From positions 62,001 to 126,000 of the forward strand of contig JAJZVW010000003.1 in assembly GCA_021847015.1 (NCBI GenBank): 64,000 nucleotides of DNA, given 5' to 3'. Of this stretch, positions 18,034 to 26,540 are shown piece after piece; the first letter of the stretch is position 1; every line of letters begins with the position of its first letter. Origin of the DNA: Pseudomonadota bacterium. Its GTDB lineage: Bacteria; Pseudomonadota; Alphaproteobacteria; Rhodospirillales; Magnetospirillaceae. Made by a program: the position numbers and the translations under genes. The notes under the pieces were generated by a model that was not told where the DNA came from, made no database searches, and saw only the letters and a program-made list of their open reading frames with translations.

Positions 18034-18597
18034 TCAAGGCCGGGTGACGGCGACGACCACCCACTTCACGGACGGCTCCGCGGCCAGCACCTCCTTGACA
18101 TGCTCGACCGCGGCGGGCGATCCGGCGCTGCCGAGGAGGTAGACGACCCCGTCCACCACCCGGATCTCGTAATCGCTGGCCGCGATGGCCGGGTCGGCGG
18201 CCAGCCGCGCCGACAGCGCGGTTTCGCTGCCGGGATCGGGGAGATAACGGTCGAAGAATCGCTCTTCGACGAGCTGGATCTCGTCGCGGACGTCCACCAC
18301 CCCGGGAACCTGGGCGGCCGCCTGCTCGGCATTGCGCCGCTGTTCCGGCTTGACCACGGCACCCGTCAGCAGAACCCGGCCGGCCAGGACCGTCGCCGTC
18401 ACCGTTCGATACGCCCTGCCGTCGAGACCACGGATCCGGCCGGTCACCGCCGATGCGAGGGCGTCGTCGCGCTCCCGCTCGCTGACGGTCCTCTCGGGGG
18501 CGGGATGGGCCGCCTGCGAAACGCTCGGGCCTTGGTCGGCGGTTCCGCAGCCGGACAGGGTCACCACCGCGAGCAGGAGGACGATCGGACGACGCAT
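18034..18597 (-). CDS. BON-domain lipoprotein
   Basis: Predicted lipoprotein (187 aa). A short signal peptide ends in the lipobox LSGC (C17). Two BON-like repeats follow, about residues 45-115 and 118-187 (VTGRIRGLDGRAYRTVTATVLAGRVLLTGAV, then AASDYEIRVVDGVVYLLGSAGSP), as in OsmY/DolP proteins that associate with the envelope. GAGGGGTGAGG precedes the ATG. Last gene of the minus-strand group glycosyltransferase - TVP38-like - BON lipoprotein, four bases behind its neighbour, so an envelope role is inferred. Confidence 0.85.
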   Translation of the reverse strand: MRRPIVLLLAVVTLSGCGTADQGPSVSQAAHPAPERTVSERERDDALASAVTGRIRGLDGRAYRTVTATVLAGRVLLTGAVVKPEQRRNAEQAAAQVPGVVDVRDEIQLVEERFFDRYLPDPGSETALSARLAADPAIAASDYEIRVVDGVVYLLGSAGSPAAVEHVKEVLAAEPSVKWVVVAVTRP

Positions 18598-18601
18598 GGC
18601 C

Positions 18602-19324
18602 TCACCCCTCGGAACCCGCCGGCGCAACGGCGGAACCGTCGCCGGGCAGCCGCCGGGTGCGGCGTGCCCGCCGCCACAGCCACATTCCCAGGATGCTGGA
18701 CACCACGAACAGAACCACGCTTCCGCCCCAGCGCAACGCCGGATCGAGCGCGAACCCGGACCCCAGCAGCGCGAACACCAGGGTCTGCGGCAGATACCCC
18801 AGCGCGGACCCGGCGACGAACGGCGCCATCCGCACCCCGGACACTCCGGCCGCGAGATTGGTGGCGAGGTTGTTGGTGAAGGGCGACAGACGCAGCACCA
18901 TCGCCATCGTGGCGGTGTTGTCGGCCAGGAAGCCGTCAATCTTCTGCATGTGGCCGGGAAAACGGCGCAGCAGGAACGCGCGCCCCATGAAGCGGGCATA
19001 CTGGAAGGCCGCCGCCGCTCCGGCGAGGGTCGCCAGCAGCCCGAGGGCGGTGCCATGGACCAGCCCGAACGCGTAGCCGGCCAGGAAGCTCGGCACCTGG
19101 CGCGGAAGGCCGATAGCCGTGAAAACGGCTGCCGCCGCAAGGAAGGTCGCCTCGCCGGCCAGTCCCTTCCCGCGCACCTGGGCGTCGATCCAATTGGTGC
19201 CCAACATGTCGCGGAATCCCAGCACGTCGAGGACCGCACCGATGCCCACCAAGGTTGCGATCAGGATGAACCCGCGCACGAGCACACGGGCGTCGGCCAG
19301 CGTGTTCCGGCGGCTTGCGGTCAT
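18602..19324 (-). CDS. TVP38/TMEM64 (DedA-superfamily) membrane protein
   Basis: Polytopic membrane protein of 240 aa with the VTT (SNARE-associated Golgi) domain. The start at 19324 overlaps the glycosyltransferase stop (ATGA), indicating translational coupling. Conserved blocks are GLPRQVPSFLAGYAFG, LRLSPFTNNLATNLAAG (the re-entrant loop with the usual F-x-NNL) and VAGSALGYLPQTLVFALLGSG, with about five hydrophobic segments. DedA/VTT proteins are implicated in lipid scrambling or lipid-carrier recycling; pairing with a dolichyl-phosphate-mannose-synthase-like enzyme supports a role with lipid-linked sugars (inference). Confidence 0.85.
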   Translation of the reverse strand: MTASRRNTLADARVLVRGFILIATLVGIGAVLDVLGFRDMLGTNWIDAQVRGKGLAGEATFLAAAAVFTAIGLPRQVPSFLAGYAFGLVHGTALGLLATLAGAAAAFQYARFMGRAFLLRRFPGHMQKIDGFLADNTATMAMVLRLSPFTNNLATNLAAGVSGVRMAPFVAGSALGYLPQTLVFALLGSGFALDPALRWGGSVVLFVVSSILGMWLWRRARRTRRLPGDGSAVAPAGSEG

Positions 19325-20076
19325 GGCGCCACGGTCTCGACCACCGGATTGCGGGATCGGCGCATCAGCCACATAACCCCCAGGAGATCGGGAATGCCCA
19401 CCAGGGCGCGGCGCAGATTGCCGTATTTCGAGGCGCCGCGCTCCCGCGGCCGATGGTTGACCGCCACCGACTGGACCCGGCCGCCCGCGCGCAGAACCAG
19501 CGCCGGCAGGAAACGGTGCATGTGGTCGAAGCGCGGCAGGTCGAGAAACAGCTCGCGCGGAAACAGCTTCGTGCCGCAGCCGGTGTCGGGCGTGTCGTCG
19601 CCGAGAAGGCCCGCCCGGATGGCATTGGCGAGACGCGAGGCGACGCGGCGCGAGACCGTGTCGCGGCGTTTCGCGCGCCAGCCGGCGATCATCAGCTTGG
19701 GGCGGTCCGGCGCCGCGGCGGCCCGCCAGCATTCCGCCAGCGCGGGAAGGTCGGCGGGATCGTTCTGCCCGTCGCCGTCCAGGGTGGCGATCAACGGGGC
19801 GCGGGCATGCCTGACCCCGGTGGCGATGGCCTGGCTCTGGCCGCACGAGACGCGGTGCCGCACCACCCGCAGCCGCGGATAGGCCTTGCGCGCTTCGGCG
19901 AGAATGGCCGGCGTGTCGTCGTCCGAGCCGTCGTCCACGTAGACGATTTCGAATTCCATGCGGCCGGCCAGGGCGGCGTGGATTTCCTCGATCAGGGCGA
20001 GGATGTTATCCGCTTCGTTCTTGACCGGCACCACGACGGCGAGTTCGGGAACGGTGGCGGCGGCATCGGAACGCAT
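19321..20076 (-). CDS. Family 2 glycosyltransferase (DPM1/ArnC-like)
   Basis: A 251-aa GT-A-fold glycosyltransferase without membrane segments. Family blocks are VVPVKNEADNI, YVDDGSDDDT, LDGDGQNDP (the metal-binding DxD-like site) and the late RERGASKYGNLRRAL motif typical of enzymes that transfer a sugar to a polyprenyl phosphate. The downstream TVP38-like gene overlaps its stop codon, so the pair is probably made together. The sugar donor cannot be told from the sequence. Confidence 0.88.
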   Translation of the reverse strand: MRSDAAATVPELAVVVPVKNEADNILALIEEIHAALAGRMEFEIVYVDDGSDDDTPAILAEARKAYPRLRVVRHRVSCGQSQAIATGVRHARAPLIATLDGDGQNDPADLPALAECWRAAAAPDRPKLMIAGWRAKRRDTVSRRVASRLANAIRAGLLGDDTPDTGCGTKLFPRELFLDLPRFDHMHRFLPALVLRAGGRVQSVAVNHRPRERGASKYGNLRRALVGIPDLLGVMWLMRRSRNPVVETVAP

Positions 20077-20178
20077 AGAAGGGCCTCGGACTCGGGCGGA
20101 CGGCCTATTTACACCCGAAAGGGCGGAAGAAGGAACGCCTTTGTCACCCCCGCGCCACCCGAAGGGGAAAGGACGGCG

Positions 20179-21135
20179 TCACGCCGCCAAGCCGGCCCGC
20201 CCCATGTCGAGGAACTTTTCCCGGCGCCTGGCGCGCAGAACGCCGCCATCGGTGCCCGAAAGCTCCCGGAAGGCGGAATCGAGCGCCGTCGACAGGGTCT
20301 GGATGGCGAGATCGGGATTGCGGTGCGCCCCCCCCAACGGCTCGGGCACCACCGCGTCGATGACGCCCAGCTTGTGCAGATCCTGCGCGGTCAGCTTCAG
20401 GGCCTCGGCGGCATCCTTGGCGGCATCGCTGGTCCGCCACAGGATCGAGGCGCAGCCCTCGGGGCTGATGACCGAATAGATGGCGTGTTCAAGCATCAGG
20501 ACGGTGTTGGCGGCGGCCAGGGCGATGGCCCCGCCCGATCCGCCTTCGCCGATGATCACCGACACCATCGGGACACGGATGTCCAGGCATGTCTCGATCG
20601 AGCGGGCGATGGCTTCGGCTTGGCCCCGGGCCTCGGCATCGACGCCGGGATAGGCCCCGGCGGTATCCACCAGCGTCAGCACCGGCACGCCGAAATGGGC
20701 GGCCATCTCCATCAGCCGGCGGGCCTTGCGGTAGCCTTCGGGCTTGGCCATGCCGAAATTGTGTTTGAGGCGGCTTTCGGTGTCGCTGCCCTTCTCGTTG
20801 CCGATCACCATCACCGAGGCGCCCCGGAAACGGCCCAGGCCGCCGACGATGGCGCGATCCTCGCCGAAGCTGCGGTCACCGGCCAACGGCGTGAAGTCTT
20901 CGATCAGCGCCCGGACGTAATCCAAGGCGTGCGGGCGCTCCGGGTGGCGGGCCACCAGGGTCTTCTGCCAAGGCGTGAGCTTGGCGTAAGTCGAGCGCAG
21001 GAGCTTGTCGACCTTCGCCTGGAGACGGCCCACCTCATCGGCGATGTTGACGTCGCCGCCGTCGGTGAGGTGCCGGAGCTCCTCGATCTTGCCCTCGAGC
21101 TCGGCGATGGGCTTTTCGAAGTCCAGGATATGCAT
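20179..21135 (-). CDS. accA: Acetyl-CoA carboxylase carboxyltransferase subunit alpha
   Basis: Alpha half of the carboxyltransferase that moves carboxyl from biotin to acetyl-CoA in fatty acid synthesis; AccD lies elsewhere. The 318-aa product starts [20 protein letters not shown], the family opening, and carries [48 protein letters not shown] and [11 protein letters not shown], which form the CoA and biotin pockets. Full length, with its own transcript likely because a 197-bp repeat element lies just upstream of its start (21181-21397). Confidence 0.97.
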   Translation of the reverse strand: MHILDFEKPIAELEGKIEELRHLTDGGDVNIADEVGRLQAKVDKLLRSTYAKLTPWQKTLVARHPERPHALDYVRALIEDFTPLAGDRSFGEDRAIVGGLGRFRGASVMVIGNEKGSDTESRLKHNFGMAKPEGYRKARRLMEMAAHFGVPVLTLVDTAGAYPGVDAEARGQAEAIARSIETCLDIRVPMVSVIIGEGGSGGAIALAAANTVLMLEHAIYSVISPEGCASILWRTSDAAKDAAEALKLTAQDLHKLGVIDAVVPEPLGGAHRNPDLAIQTLSTALDSAFRELSGTDGGVLRARRREKFLDMGRAGLAA

Positions 21136-21180
21136 GAGCGAATGTCATACCGATACCTTGGCCTTCGGGCAAGGCCCCCG

Positions 21181-21397
21181 TTGCCAAAGCCAGGGCTCGG
21201 AACTCGGATGACTGAATCCTTGACGCCCCCCAGAGTGATGGCGTCATCCCGAGCGGAGAGAGGGATCCTTCAGGCACGAACGGCAGCCGCCAGCGGCTGA
21301 AGGATCCCTCGCCGCTGTCGCTCTGTCGGGATGACAGGGAGGTGGACGATGACATTGACCAATTCAAAACCTGAGTTCGGAGCCCCGTTGCCAAAGC
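21181..21397. mobile_element. 197-bp MITE-like element, copy A, with 10-bp target duplications
   Basis: The element spans 21191-21387. Its left end CAGGGCTCGGAACTCGG is complementary, with mismatches, to its right end CTGAGTTCGGAGCCCCG. Perfect 10-bp direct repeats TTGCCAAAGC flank it (21181-21190 and 21388-21397). Inside, TCATCCCGAGC...GATCCTTCAGGC pairs with GCTGAAGGATCC...GGGATGA to form a large hairpin. It has no plausible gene and fills most of the 290-base accA-mcl interval. Confidence 0.85.
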
Positions 21398-21425
21398 GCC
21401 ATTGCCGCCGCTTTCCCAGCCGAGA

Positions 21426-22475
21426 TCACAGGCCGTATTTTTCGGCCATGTCCGCGTCCCTGGCGGCAACCTGCCGCGCCAGATCGACGATGACCTTGGC
21501 CTGCTTCCAGGTGGCGTCGTCCTGCATCTTGCCGTCGATCATCACCGCCCCGCTGCCGTCGGGCATGGCGTCGAGGATCTTGCGGGCGAAGCGGACCTCC
21601 TCGGCATCGGGACTGAACACCCGCTTGGCGATGTCGATCTGGCTGGGATGGAGACTCCAGGCGCCGACGCACCCCAGGAGGAAGGCGTTGCGGAACTGGG
21701 CCTCGCAGGCGGCCGGGTCCGAGAAATCCCCGAACGGCCCATAGAACGGGCGAATGCCATTGGCCACGCAGGCATCGACCATCTTGGCCACGGTGTAGTG
21801 CCACAAATCCTGCTGGGTCAGCATCCTCGGCGCACCGTCCGCCCGGGCATCCTCCAGCACGCCGTAGAACGGATGGCCGCCGCCGACCCGCGTGGTCTTC
21901 ATACCCCGGCTGGCCGCCAGATCGGCCGGACCCAGGCTCATGCCGTGCATCCGCGGGCTGGCGGCGGCGATCGCTTCGACATTGGCGACGCCCAGCGCGG
22001 TTTCGAGGATGGCATGGATCAGGATCGGTTTCGCGATCCCGTGGCGCGCCTCCAGTTGGGCGAGCAACTGGTCGAGGAAATGGATGTCCCATGGTCCCTC
22101 GACCTTGGGCAGCATGACGACGTCCAGCTTGTTCCCCACGGCGGCGACGATTTCCGTCAGGTCGTCCAGCACCCAGGGCGAATTCAGGCTGTTGACCCGC
22201 GTCCACAGCCCGGTATCCCCGAAGGCGTTGGCCCGGGCCACGGCGATGAACCCGCGGCGCGCATCCTCCTTGCGGTCGGCGGGGATGGCGTCCTCGAGAT
22301 TGCCGAGAACGACATCCACCTGACCGATCATCTCGGGAATCTTGGCCCGCATCTTGTCCAGGTGCGGCGGGACGAAATGGATCATCCGTTCCAGCCGGAC
22401 GGGGATGTCGCGGTAGGGCTGGGGCGCGCCGATGGCCAGGGGCTCGAAGAATTTTCGGGGCGGCTTGATGCTCAT
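21426..22475 (-). CDS. mcl: Malyl-CoA lyase, Chloroflexus-type (HpcH/HpaI family)
   Basis: CoA-ester lyase that cleaves L-malyl-CoA or beta-methylmalyl-CoA to glyoxylate plus acetyl- or propionyl-CoA. The start at 22475 gives 349 aa beginning [18 protein letters not shown]; an upstream extension is unlikely. [22 protein letters not shown] (Glu metal ligand), [32 protein letters not shown] and the C-terminal [17 protein letters not shown] closely match the trifunctional Chloroflexus lyase as I recall it, more than the 318-aa Rhodobacter Mcl1. It suggests acetyl-CoA assimilation by an ethylmalonyl-CoA or related route. Confidence 0.88.
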   Translation of the reverse strand: MSIKPPRKFFEPLAIGAPQPYRDIPVRLERMIHFVPPHLDKMRAKIPEMIGQVDVVLGNLEDAIPADRKEDARRGFIAVARANAFGDTGLWTRVNSLNSPWVLDDLTEIVAAVGNKLDVVMLPKVEGPWDIHFLDQLLAQLEARHGIAKPILIHAILETALGVANVEAIAAASPRMHGMSLGPADLAASRGMKTTRVGGGHPFYGVLEDARADGAPRMLTQQDLWHYTVAKMVDACVANGIRPFYGPFGDFSDPAACEAQFRNAFLLGCVGAWSLHPSQIDIAKRVFSPDAEEVRFARKILDAMPDGSGAVMIDGKMQDDATWKQAKVIVDLARQVAARDADMAEKYGL

Positions 22476-22666
22476 GGCGGCCTGATCCTTGTGCCGGAAG
22501 CGGATCGTGCGGCGAATGATGAAACGCCATTGTGCGACGCACAAGCGGGAAGAGGGCTAATCGGAAACAACCGGCGGGCTCTTGCCCCCATTCCCCCGTC
22601 TGGGGCAGAGTACGTCACCCTCCGGTCCGGAGGAGGTTTCCGCGACATGGAACGACGGCTGCGATC

Positions 22667-23017
22667 ATGACGGACGCCAAGGGACCTCCCTCGGCCCGAG
22701 AGAGTGCGCGAACGCGCCGCCGCTGGCGGCGGCGGTTGCGCGTCCTCGCCAAGCGGACGGCTTTTTTCGGCGCCGGCAGCACCGTGATGGTGGCGGCCTT
22801 CGCCTCGGTGCCGACGCCGGTGCCGGGGCTTGGCCTGATCCTTTTCGTGGTGGCGCTCTACCTCCTCGCCCATGGGTCGAAGACGGCGCGGCGGGCCGTG
22901 GCCTGGGTGCTGCGGCGCCTGCCGATGCTGGCTTGCGGATTGGAGCGCGTCAAACCCAGGCTGCCCCGCCGCATCCGCGAATTCATCGACCACAACGCCT
23001 CCTGCCCGCGCGCTTAG
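22667..23017 (+). CDS. Small PGPGW-like membrane protein
   Basis: A 116-aa protein, start ATG at 22667. A strongly basic N-terminus (RTRRRWRRRLRVLAKR) is followed by two close hydrophobic segments, about 30-48 and 52-68 (GAGSTVMVAAFASV, PTPVPGLGLILFVVALYLLAHGS), and a basic amphipathic tail. The PVPGLG turn between the helices resembles small PGPGW-type inner-membrane proteins of unknown function. It is divergent from mcl, with about 190 bases of shared upstream region, and is followed by a strong hairpin and a mobile element. Confidence 0.6.
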   Translation: MTDAKGPPSARESARTRRRWRRRLRVLAKRTAFFGAGSTVMVAAFASVPTPVPGLGLILFVVALYLLAHGSKTARRAVAWVLRRLPMLACGLERVKPRLPRRIREFIDHNASCPRA

Positions 23018-23040
23018 CATTGATTTTGTGGGCCGATTCA

Positions 23041-23078
23041 CCCGACAAAAGGTTCAAGCCTTTGAACCTTTTGTCGGG
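23041..23078. terminator. Near-perfect 17-bp hairpin between convergent genes
   Basis: CCCGACAAAAGGTTCAA (23041-23057) is complementary to TTGAACCTTTTGTCGGG (23062-23078) with loop GCCT. It stands between the small membrane protein (+) and the oxidoreductase (-), directly beside the 181-bp element. There is no external T-run, but TTTTG lies in the stem in both orientations, so it may act as a bidirectional terminator. Confidence 0.5.
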
Positions 23079-23087
23079 ATCGGACCA

Positions 23088-23268
23088 CTAGCAGACTGTT
23101 GAAAAAGTCGGTCTTTTCAACCGTCACCCCCGCGAAAGCGGGGGTCCATGCCTCCGCGAATACAAGATATAGCGGATAAGCCTGCTCTTTCGGCCCAACA
23201 TTGACCCCCGCTTTCGCGGGGGTGACGAAAAAGCGGGGGTGAAAAATGCTTTTTCAACAGCCTGCTAG
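23088..23268. mobile_element. 181-bp MITE with 20-bp terminal inverted repeats
   Basis: Left end CTAGCAGACTGTTGAAAAAG (23088-23107) is complementary, with one mismatch, to the right end CTTTTTCAACAGCCTGCTAG (23249-23268). The interior carries a second inverted repeat, CGTCACCCCCGCGAAAGCGGGGGT against ACCCCCGCTTTCGCGGGGGTGACG. No coding capacity. The outer CTAG may be a palindromic target duplication. The right end overlaps the stop codon of the adjacent oxidoreductase gene. Confidence 0.85.
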
Positions 23269-24122
23269 GGGTTCCCGCCCCGCAGGATGGCGGCCAATCC
23301 CTCGCGGTAGGTCGGATAGCGCAGCCGCACGCCCAGTTCGGTCTTGATGAGGTCGTTCCGGACCCGCTTGTTGTCGGCGTAGAAGGACAAAGCCATGGGC
23401 GACAGCGTGGCGCGGGCTTCCTCCCACGGCATCTCGGGAGGCGGCTCGACGCCCAACAGCCGGCAGGCGTGGAGGATGACATCCTGGGGGGGCGCCGGTT
23501 CGTCATCGGCGAGGTTGTAGACCGCGCCGGGACGCGGGCGGTCCATGGAGGCGCGCACCGCGGCGGCGACATCGTCCACGTGGATGCGGCCGAACATCTG
23601 CCCCGGTTTGACGATGCGGCGCGCCTTGCCCGCGCGCACGGAGTCGATGGCCGAACGCCCCGGCCCATAGATGCCCGCCAACCGGAAGATATGGGCGGGC
23701 AAGCCGCTCGCCCGCCAGGCCCGTTCGGCCGCCACCCGCCGTTCCGACCGCCCGAGATCGGGCTTGAGGTCCGACGTCTCGTCCACCCACTCCCCGTCGC
23801 GGTCACCGTAGACGCCCGTGGTCGAAAGATAGCCCGCCCAGGCAAGGCCCAGTCCCCTCAACATCCCCCCCGCGCCGTCGAGGACGGGATCGCCCAGATC
23901 ATCGGGCGGCACCGTGGAGACGACATGGGTGGTCCCCGCCAGCGCGGCGGGGTCGAGAGGGTGGGTGCGGTCGAAGGGGAAGACGGGAATGCCGGGAAGA
24001 CCGGGAAGACCGGTGGACTCGCCGCTGCGGGTGGTGCCGGCAACCGCCCAGCCTTCGGCGGCGAGAGCCCGGGCAAGGGCGCCGCCGGTGAAGCCCAGCC
24101 CGAAAACAAACAGCTTCGGCAT
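23265..24122 (-). CDS. SDR-family NAD(P)-dependent oxidoreductase/epimerase (YeeZ-like)
   Basis: Extended short-chain dehydrogenase of 285 aa. The Rossmann motif GLGFTGGALARAL is at the N-terminus, followed by VVSTVPPDD, the active-site region YLSTTGVYGDRDGEWVDE (Tyr within VYG, as in YeeZ-type proteins), FRLAGIYGPGRSAID and RIHVDDVAAAV. The substrate is unknown. The TAG stop (23265-23267) lies within the right inverted repeat of the 181-bp element, so the native C-terminus may have been altered by the insertion. Solitary and divergent from the TPR gene. Confidence 0.82.
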   Translation of the reverse strand: MPKLFVFGLGFTGGALARALAAEGWAVAGTTRSGESTGLPGLPGIPVFPFDRTHPLDPAALAGTTHVVSTVPPDDLGDPVLDGAGGMLRGLGLAWAGYLSTTGVYGDRDGEWVDETSDLKPDLGRSERRVAAERAWRASGLPAHIFRLAGIYGPGRSAIDSVRAGKARRIVKPGQMFGRIHVDDVAAAVRASMDRPRPGAVYNLADDEPAPPQDVILHACRLLGVEPPPEMPWEEARATLSPMALSFYADNKRVRNDLIKTELGVRLRYPTYREGLAAILRGGNP

Positions 24123-24190
24123 GATTCCTCCTTGCGTCCCCGCCCGTGGACGTCACACTAATATCGGCTTTTCCTGCTTCCAAGGGATCC

Positions 24191-24958
24191 ATGCGCCCGT
24201 CTTCGCCGACCGCCGCCGCCCTTGCCCTGCTCGCCGCGATCGCGGCGGGCGCTCCCGCCGTCCGCGCCTCCCAGGCGGACGACGCCAAGCGGTATGAGAA
24301 CTGCATGGCGATGGCCCGCAGCAAACCCGACGAGGGGCTGGAGGAAGCCCTGGCCTGGCAATCGCTGGGTGGCGGGGAACCGGCCGAGGATTGCGCCGCC
24401 GTCGCCCTGATCGGCCAAGGCAAGTACACCGACGCCGCGGCCCGTCTGGAAAAGCTGGCCGCGGCCAGCAAGCAGGGGGCCGACATCCGCGCCGGCATGC
24501 TGCAACAGGCCGCACAGGCGTGGCTGATGGCGGGGAAGACCGAGCGGGCCGACGCGGTGCAGCGCACCGCGCTGACCCTTGCGCCCGGCAACGTCGAAAT
24601 CCTGCTCGACCATGCCCTCACCATGGCGGAGGTCCACCATTACAAGGAGGCGGTGGACGACCTTACCCAAGTGGTGAGCAAGCAGCCCGACCGGGTGGAA
24701 GCCTACACCATGCGCGCCAGCGCATACCGCTACCTGAACAATACCGCCGCGGCGCAGGCGGACGTGGACCGGGCGCTGACGCTGGACCCGGGCTCTCCCT
24801 CGGCGCTGGTCGAGCGGGGCATTCTCCGCCGCCTCAAGGGCGACAACGCGGGAGCGCGGGAGGACTGGCTGAAAGTGGTCGAGACGGTCCCCGGCGGCCC
24901 CGCTTTGGACGATGCGAGAAAGAATCTCGAACTGTTGGACGTCAATACGAAACAATGA
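24191..24958 (+). CDS. Exported TPR-repeat protein
   Basis: Predicted periplasmic protein of 255 aa. The start at 24191 opens directly with a signal peptide (MRPSSPTAAALALLAAIAAGAPAVRA, cut after about residue 26). The mature part is a chain of tetratricopeptide-like helices, for example QAAQAWLMAGKTERADAVQRTALTLAPGN and YRYLNNTAAAQADVDRALTLDPGS, from about 85 to 245. Two early cysteines (ENCMAMARSK, EDCAAVALI) could form a disulfide. Such proteins act as scaffolds; the partner is unknown. The stop overlaps the start of the next gene (ATGA). Confidence 0.8.
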   Translation: MRPSSPTAAALALLAAIAAGAPAVRASQADDAKRYENCMAMARSKPDEGLEEALAWQSLGGGEPAEDCAAVALIGQGKYTDAAARLEKLAAASKQGADIRAGMLQQAAQAWLMAGKTERADAVQRTALTLAPGNVEILLDHALTMAEVHHYKEAVDDLTQVVSKQPDRVEAYTMRASAYRYLNNTAAAQADVDRALTLDPGSPSALVERGILRRLKGDNAGAREDWLKVVETVPGGPALDDARKNLELLDVNTKQ

Positions 24959-25383
24959 GGACGACCTTGCACAACCGCAACGCCATCGACATCGCCGCCG
25001 GCAGCTTCGTCGCCGCGACCATCGCCGGCCGGCGCACCCTCTGCCTCAAGGTGGACCGCGTGGGTAAGGAGCACACCAACCATTACCTGGTGCCCCTCGA
25101 CCCGGTCGACGACCGGCGCTCGCTCGCCCTGGTCTACATCGACCCGGAAGACGAGATGACCGCCGTCGACGGCATCTCGTTCGCCTTCGCCGACGAGGTC
25201 TCGGGCTTCGTGCCCGAGGTCGGCGACGCCTTCTCCTGCGCGGCGGGGGTATTCCTCAAGGTCATCGACGATCCCCAGTCGCAGCGCATGCACGCCTATG
25301 TGGATATCGCCACCGGCATGCTGCGCGCCCGCATGGACCGCCATGCCGAACGCATCCTGAGCTGGTCGGTCAGTCGGATTTAA
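24955..25383 (+). CDS. Conserved hypothetical protein coupled to TPR gene
   Basis: Unrecognised soluble protein of 142 aa. The ATG overlaps the stop of the TPR gene (ATGA), so the pair is translationally coupled. It looks like an all-beta protein: SFVAATIAGRRTLCLKVDRVG, NHYLVPLDPVDDRRSLALVYIDPED, SFAFADEVSGFVPEVGDAF, then a long strand-helix tail KVIDDPQSQRMHAYVDIATGM. No signal peptide or membrane segment. I cannot assign a function. Confidence 0.65.
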   Translation: MRTTLHNRNAIDIAAGSFVAATIAGRRTLCLKVDRVGKEHTNHYLVPLDPVDDRRSLALVYIDPEDEMTAVDGISFAFADEVSGFVPEVGDAFSCAAGVFLKVIDDPQSQRMHAYVDIATGMLRARMDRHAERILSWSVSRI

Positions 25384-25615
25384 AACGAAATCGCATCGTC
25401 TTGTGTTACTTTTGGATGACACGCTTTTTTCCGATGACAACTTGGGAATACTCGGGATAGAGTGAACACGTTGACACTAAGGGACGGTGGATTGGATTGA
25501 CCGATCGCCCCGGCCGCGGTTTCCCCGGCCACCCTCTTGCACTCGGCGCCCGGCCGCGACGTTGTCGCGGCGCCGCCGTCACCGCCGCCGCGCCTTTCCG
25601 CGCCGCGCGCGACCG

Positions 25616-25645
25616 GGCCTCCCCGCTGGGAGGCCTTTTCTTTTT
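25616..25645 (+). terminator. Strong intrinsic terminator in the leader of the second phoH
   Basis: Perfect stem GGCCTCCC (25616-25623) with GGGAGGCC (25628-25635), loop CGCT, followed by TTTTCTTTTT. It lies 230 bases past the last upstream gene and only 29 bases before the phoH2 start, so it is badly placed as an ordinary operon end. It could end a small RNA transcribed from about 25470 (TTGACA at about 25471) or attenuate phoH2. Confidence 0.85.
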
Positions 25646-25674
25646 CCCCTGCCCCGCAGCCGATGGAGACGAGC

Positions 25675-26406
25675 ATGGCAAAGCGTGCCCCGCGCAACGG
25701 CACCCAGCCCAGGACGGAAACGGTGGTCGCCCTCTATCCCCAGGCGGAATGGTCCCCCGTCGATGAGGAGAACCGGGATCAAAGCTATGTGCGCAAGGTG
25801 CGTCCGCGGAGCGACAACCAGCAGCGGCTGCTGGACGCCTTCCAGCGGCACAACCTGACCCTGGCGCTGGGCCCGGCGGGCACCGGCAAGACGTACCTGG
25901 CCATCGCGTCCGCCGTCGAGGCCTTCGAAGAGGGCCGGGTGTCCCGCATCGTCCTGTCGCGCCCGGCGGTCGAGGCGGGGGAGTCCCTGGGGTTCCTTCC
26001 CGGCGACATGCAGGAGAAGCTGGCCCCCTATCTGCGGCCCCTTTACGACGCCCTGTCGGACCGCCTCGGCGGCAAGCGGCTGCGGCAGATGCTGGGCGAC
26101 GGTTCCATCGAGATCGCGCCGATCGCCTTCATGCGCGGCCGCACCCTCAACAACGCTTTCGTCGTCATCGACGAGGCGCAGAACTGCACCTATGGCCAGA
26201 TCAAGATGCTGCTGACCCGGCTGGGCTGGCATTCGACCATGGTGCTGACCGGCGACCCCGACCAGACCGACCTGCTGCCCGGCCTCTCGGGCTTGGCCGA
26301 CATCGCCCGGCGCCTGGAGGCGCTGCCCGACATCGCGGTGGTCCAGTTGGATGAGCACGACATCGTCCGCCACCCGCTGGTCGCCGGTATGCTTTCGGTA
26401 TTATGA
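25675..26406 (+). CDS. PhoH-family ATPase, short form
   Basis: Second PhoH-type protein, 243 aa from the ATG at 25675 (GGAG upstream). It has only the P-loop ATPase domain: Walker [15 protein letters not shown], then [34 protein letters not shown] and Walker B VVIDEAQN, ending in MVLTGDPDQTDL. It lacks the KH-like N-terminus of the YbeZ-type paralogue at 12783. The role is unknown; related single-domain PhoH proteins may be RNA helicases or nuclease partners. It is preceded by a leader terminator and followed by a GC-rich hairpin, so it appears monocistronic. Confidence 0.9.
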   Translation: MAKRAPRNGTQPRTETVVALYPQAEWSPVDEENRDQSYVRKVRPRSDNQQRLLDAFQRHNLTLALGPAGTGKTYLAIASAVEAFEEGRVSRIVLSRPAVEAGESLGFLPGDMQEKLAPYLRPLYDALSDRLGGKRLRQMLGDGSIEIAPIAFMRGRTLNNAFVVIDEAQNCTYGQIKMLLTRLGWHSTMVLTGDPDQTDLLPGLSGLADIARRLEALPDIAVVQLDEHDIVRHPLVAGMLSVL

Positions 26407-26412
26407 CATCGG

Positions 26413-26436
26413 GGGGCCCGGCTTGCGCCGGGCCCC
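26413..26436 (+). terminator. GC-rich hairpin after the second phoH
   Basis: Perfect 10-bp stem GGGGCCCGGC / GCCGGGCCCC with loop TTGC, seven bases after the stop codon. No T-run follows, so termination strength is uncertain. Confidence 0.5.
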
Positions 26437-26510
26437 TCCGCCACCGCAAATCCGGCCAATCGCTCCCGGACCACCAGCCGGAAGGCCGCCTCGAAATTCC
26501 CCCTTCGCAC

Positions 26511-26539
26511 TTGACAGCTCGGCAGTGCCCTCCTAGATC
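26511..26539 (+). promoter_or_regulatory. sigma-70-type promoter of groESL
   Basis: A -35 box TTGACA (26511-26516) and a -10-like box TAGATC (26534-26539) are separated by exactly 17 bases. Transcription would begin inside the CIRCE operator just downstream, the usual arrangement for HrcA repression. Confidence 0.75.
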
Positions 26540-26540
26540 G

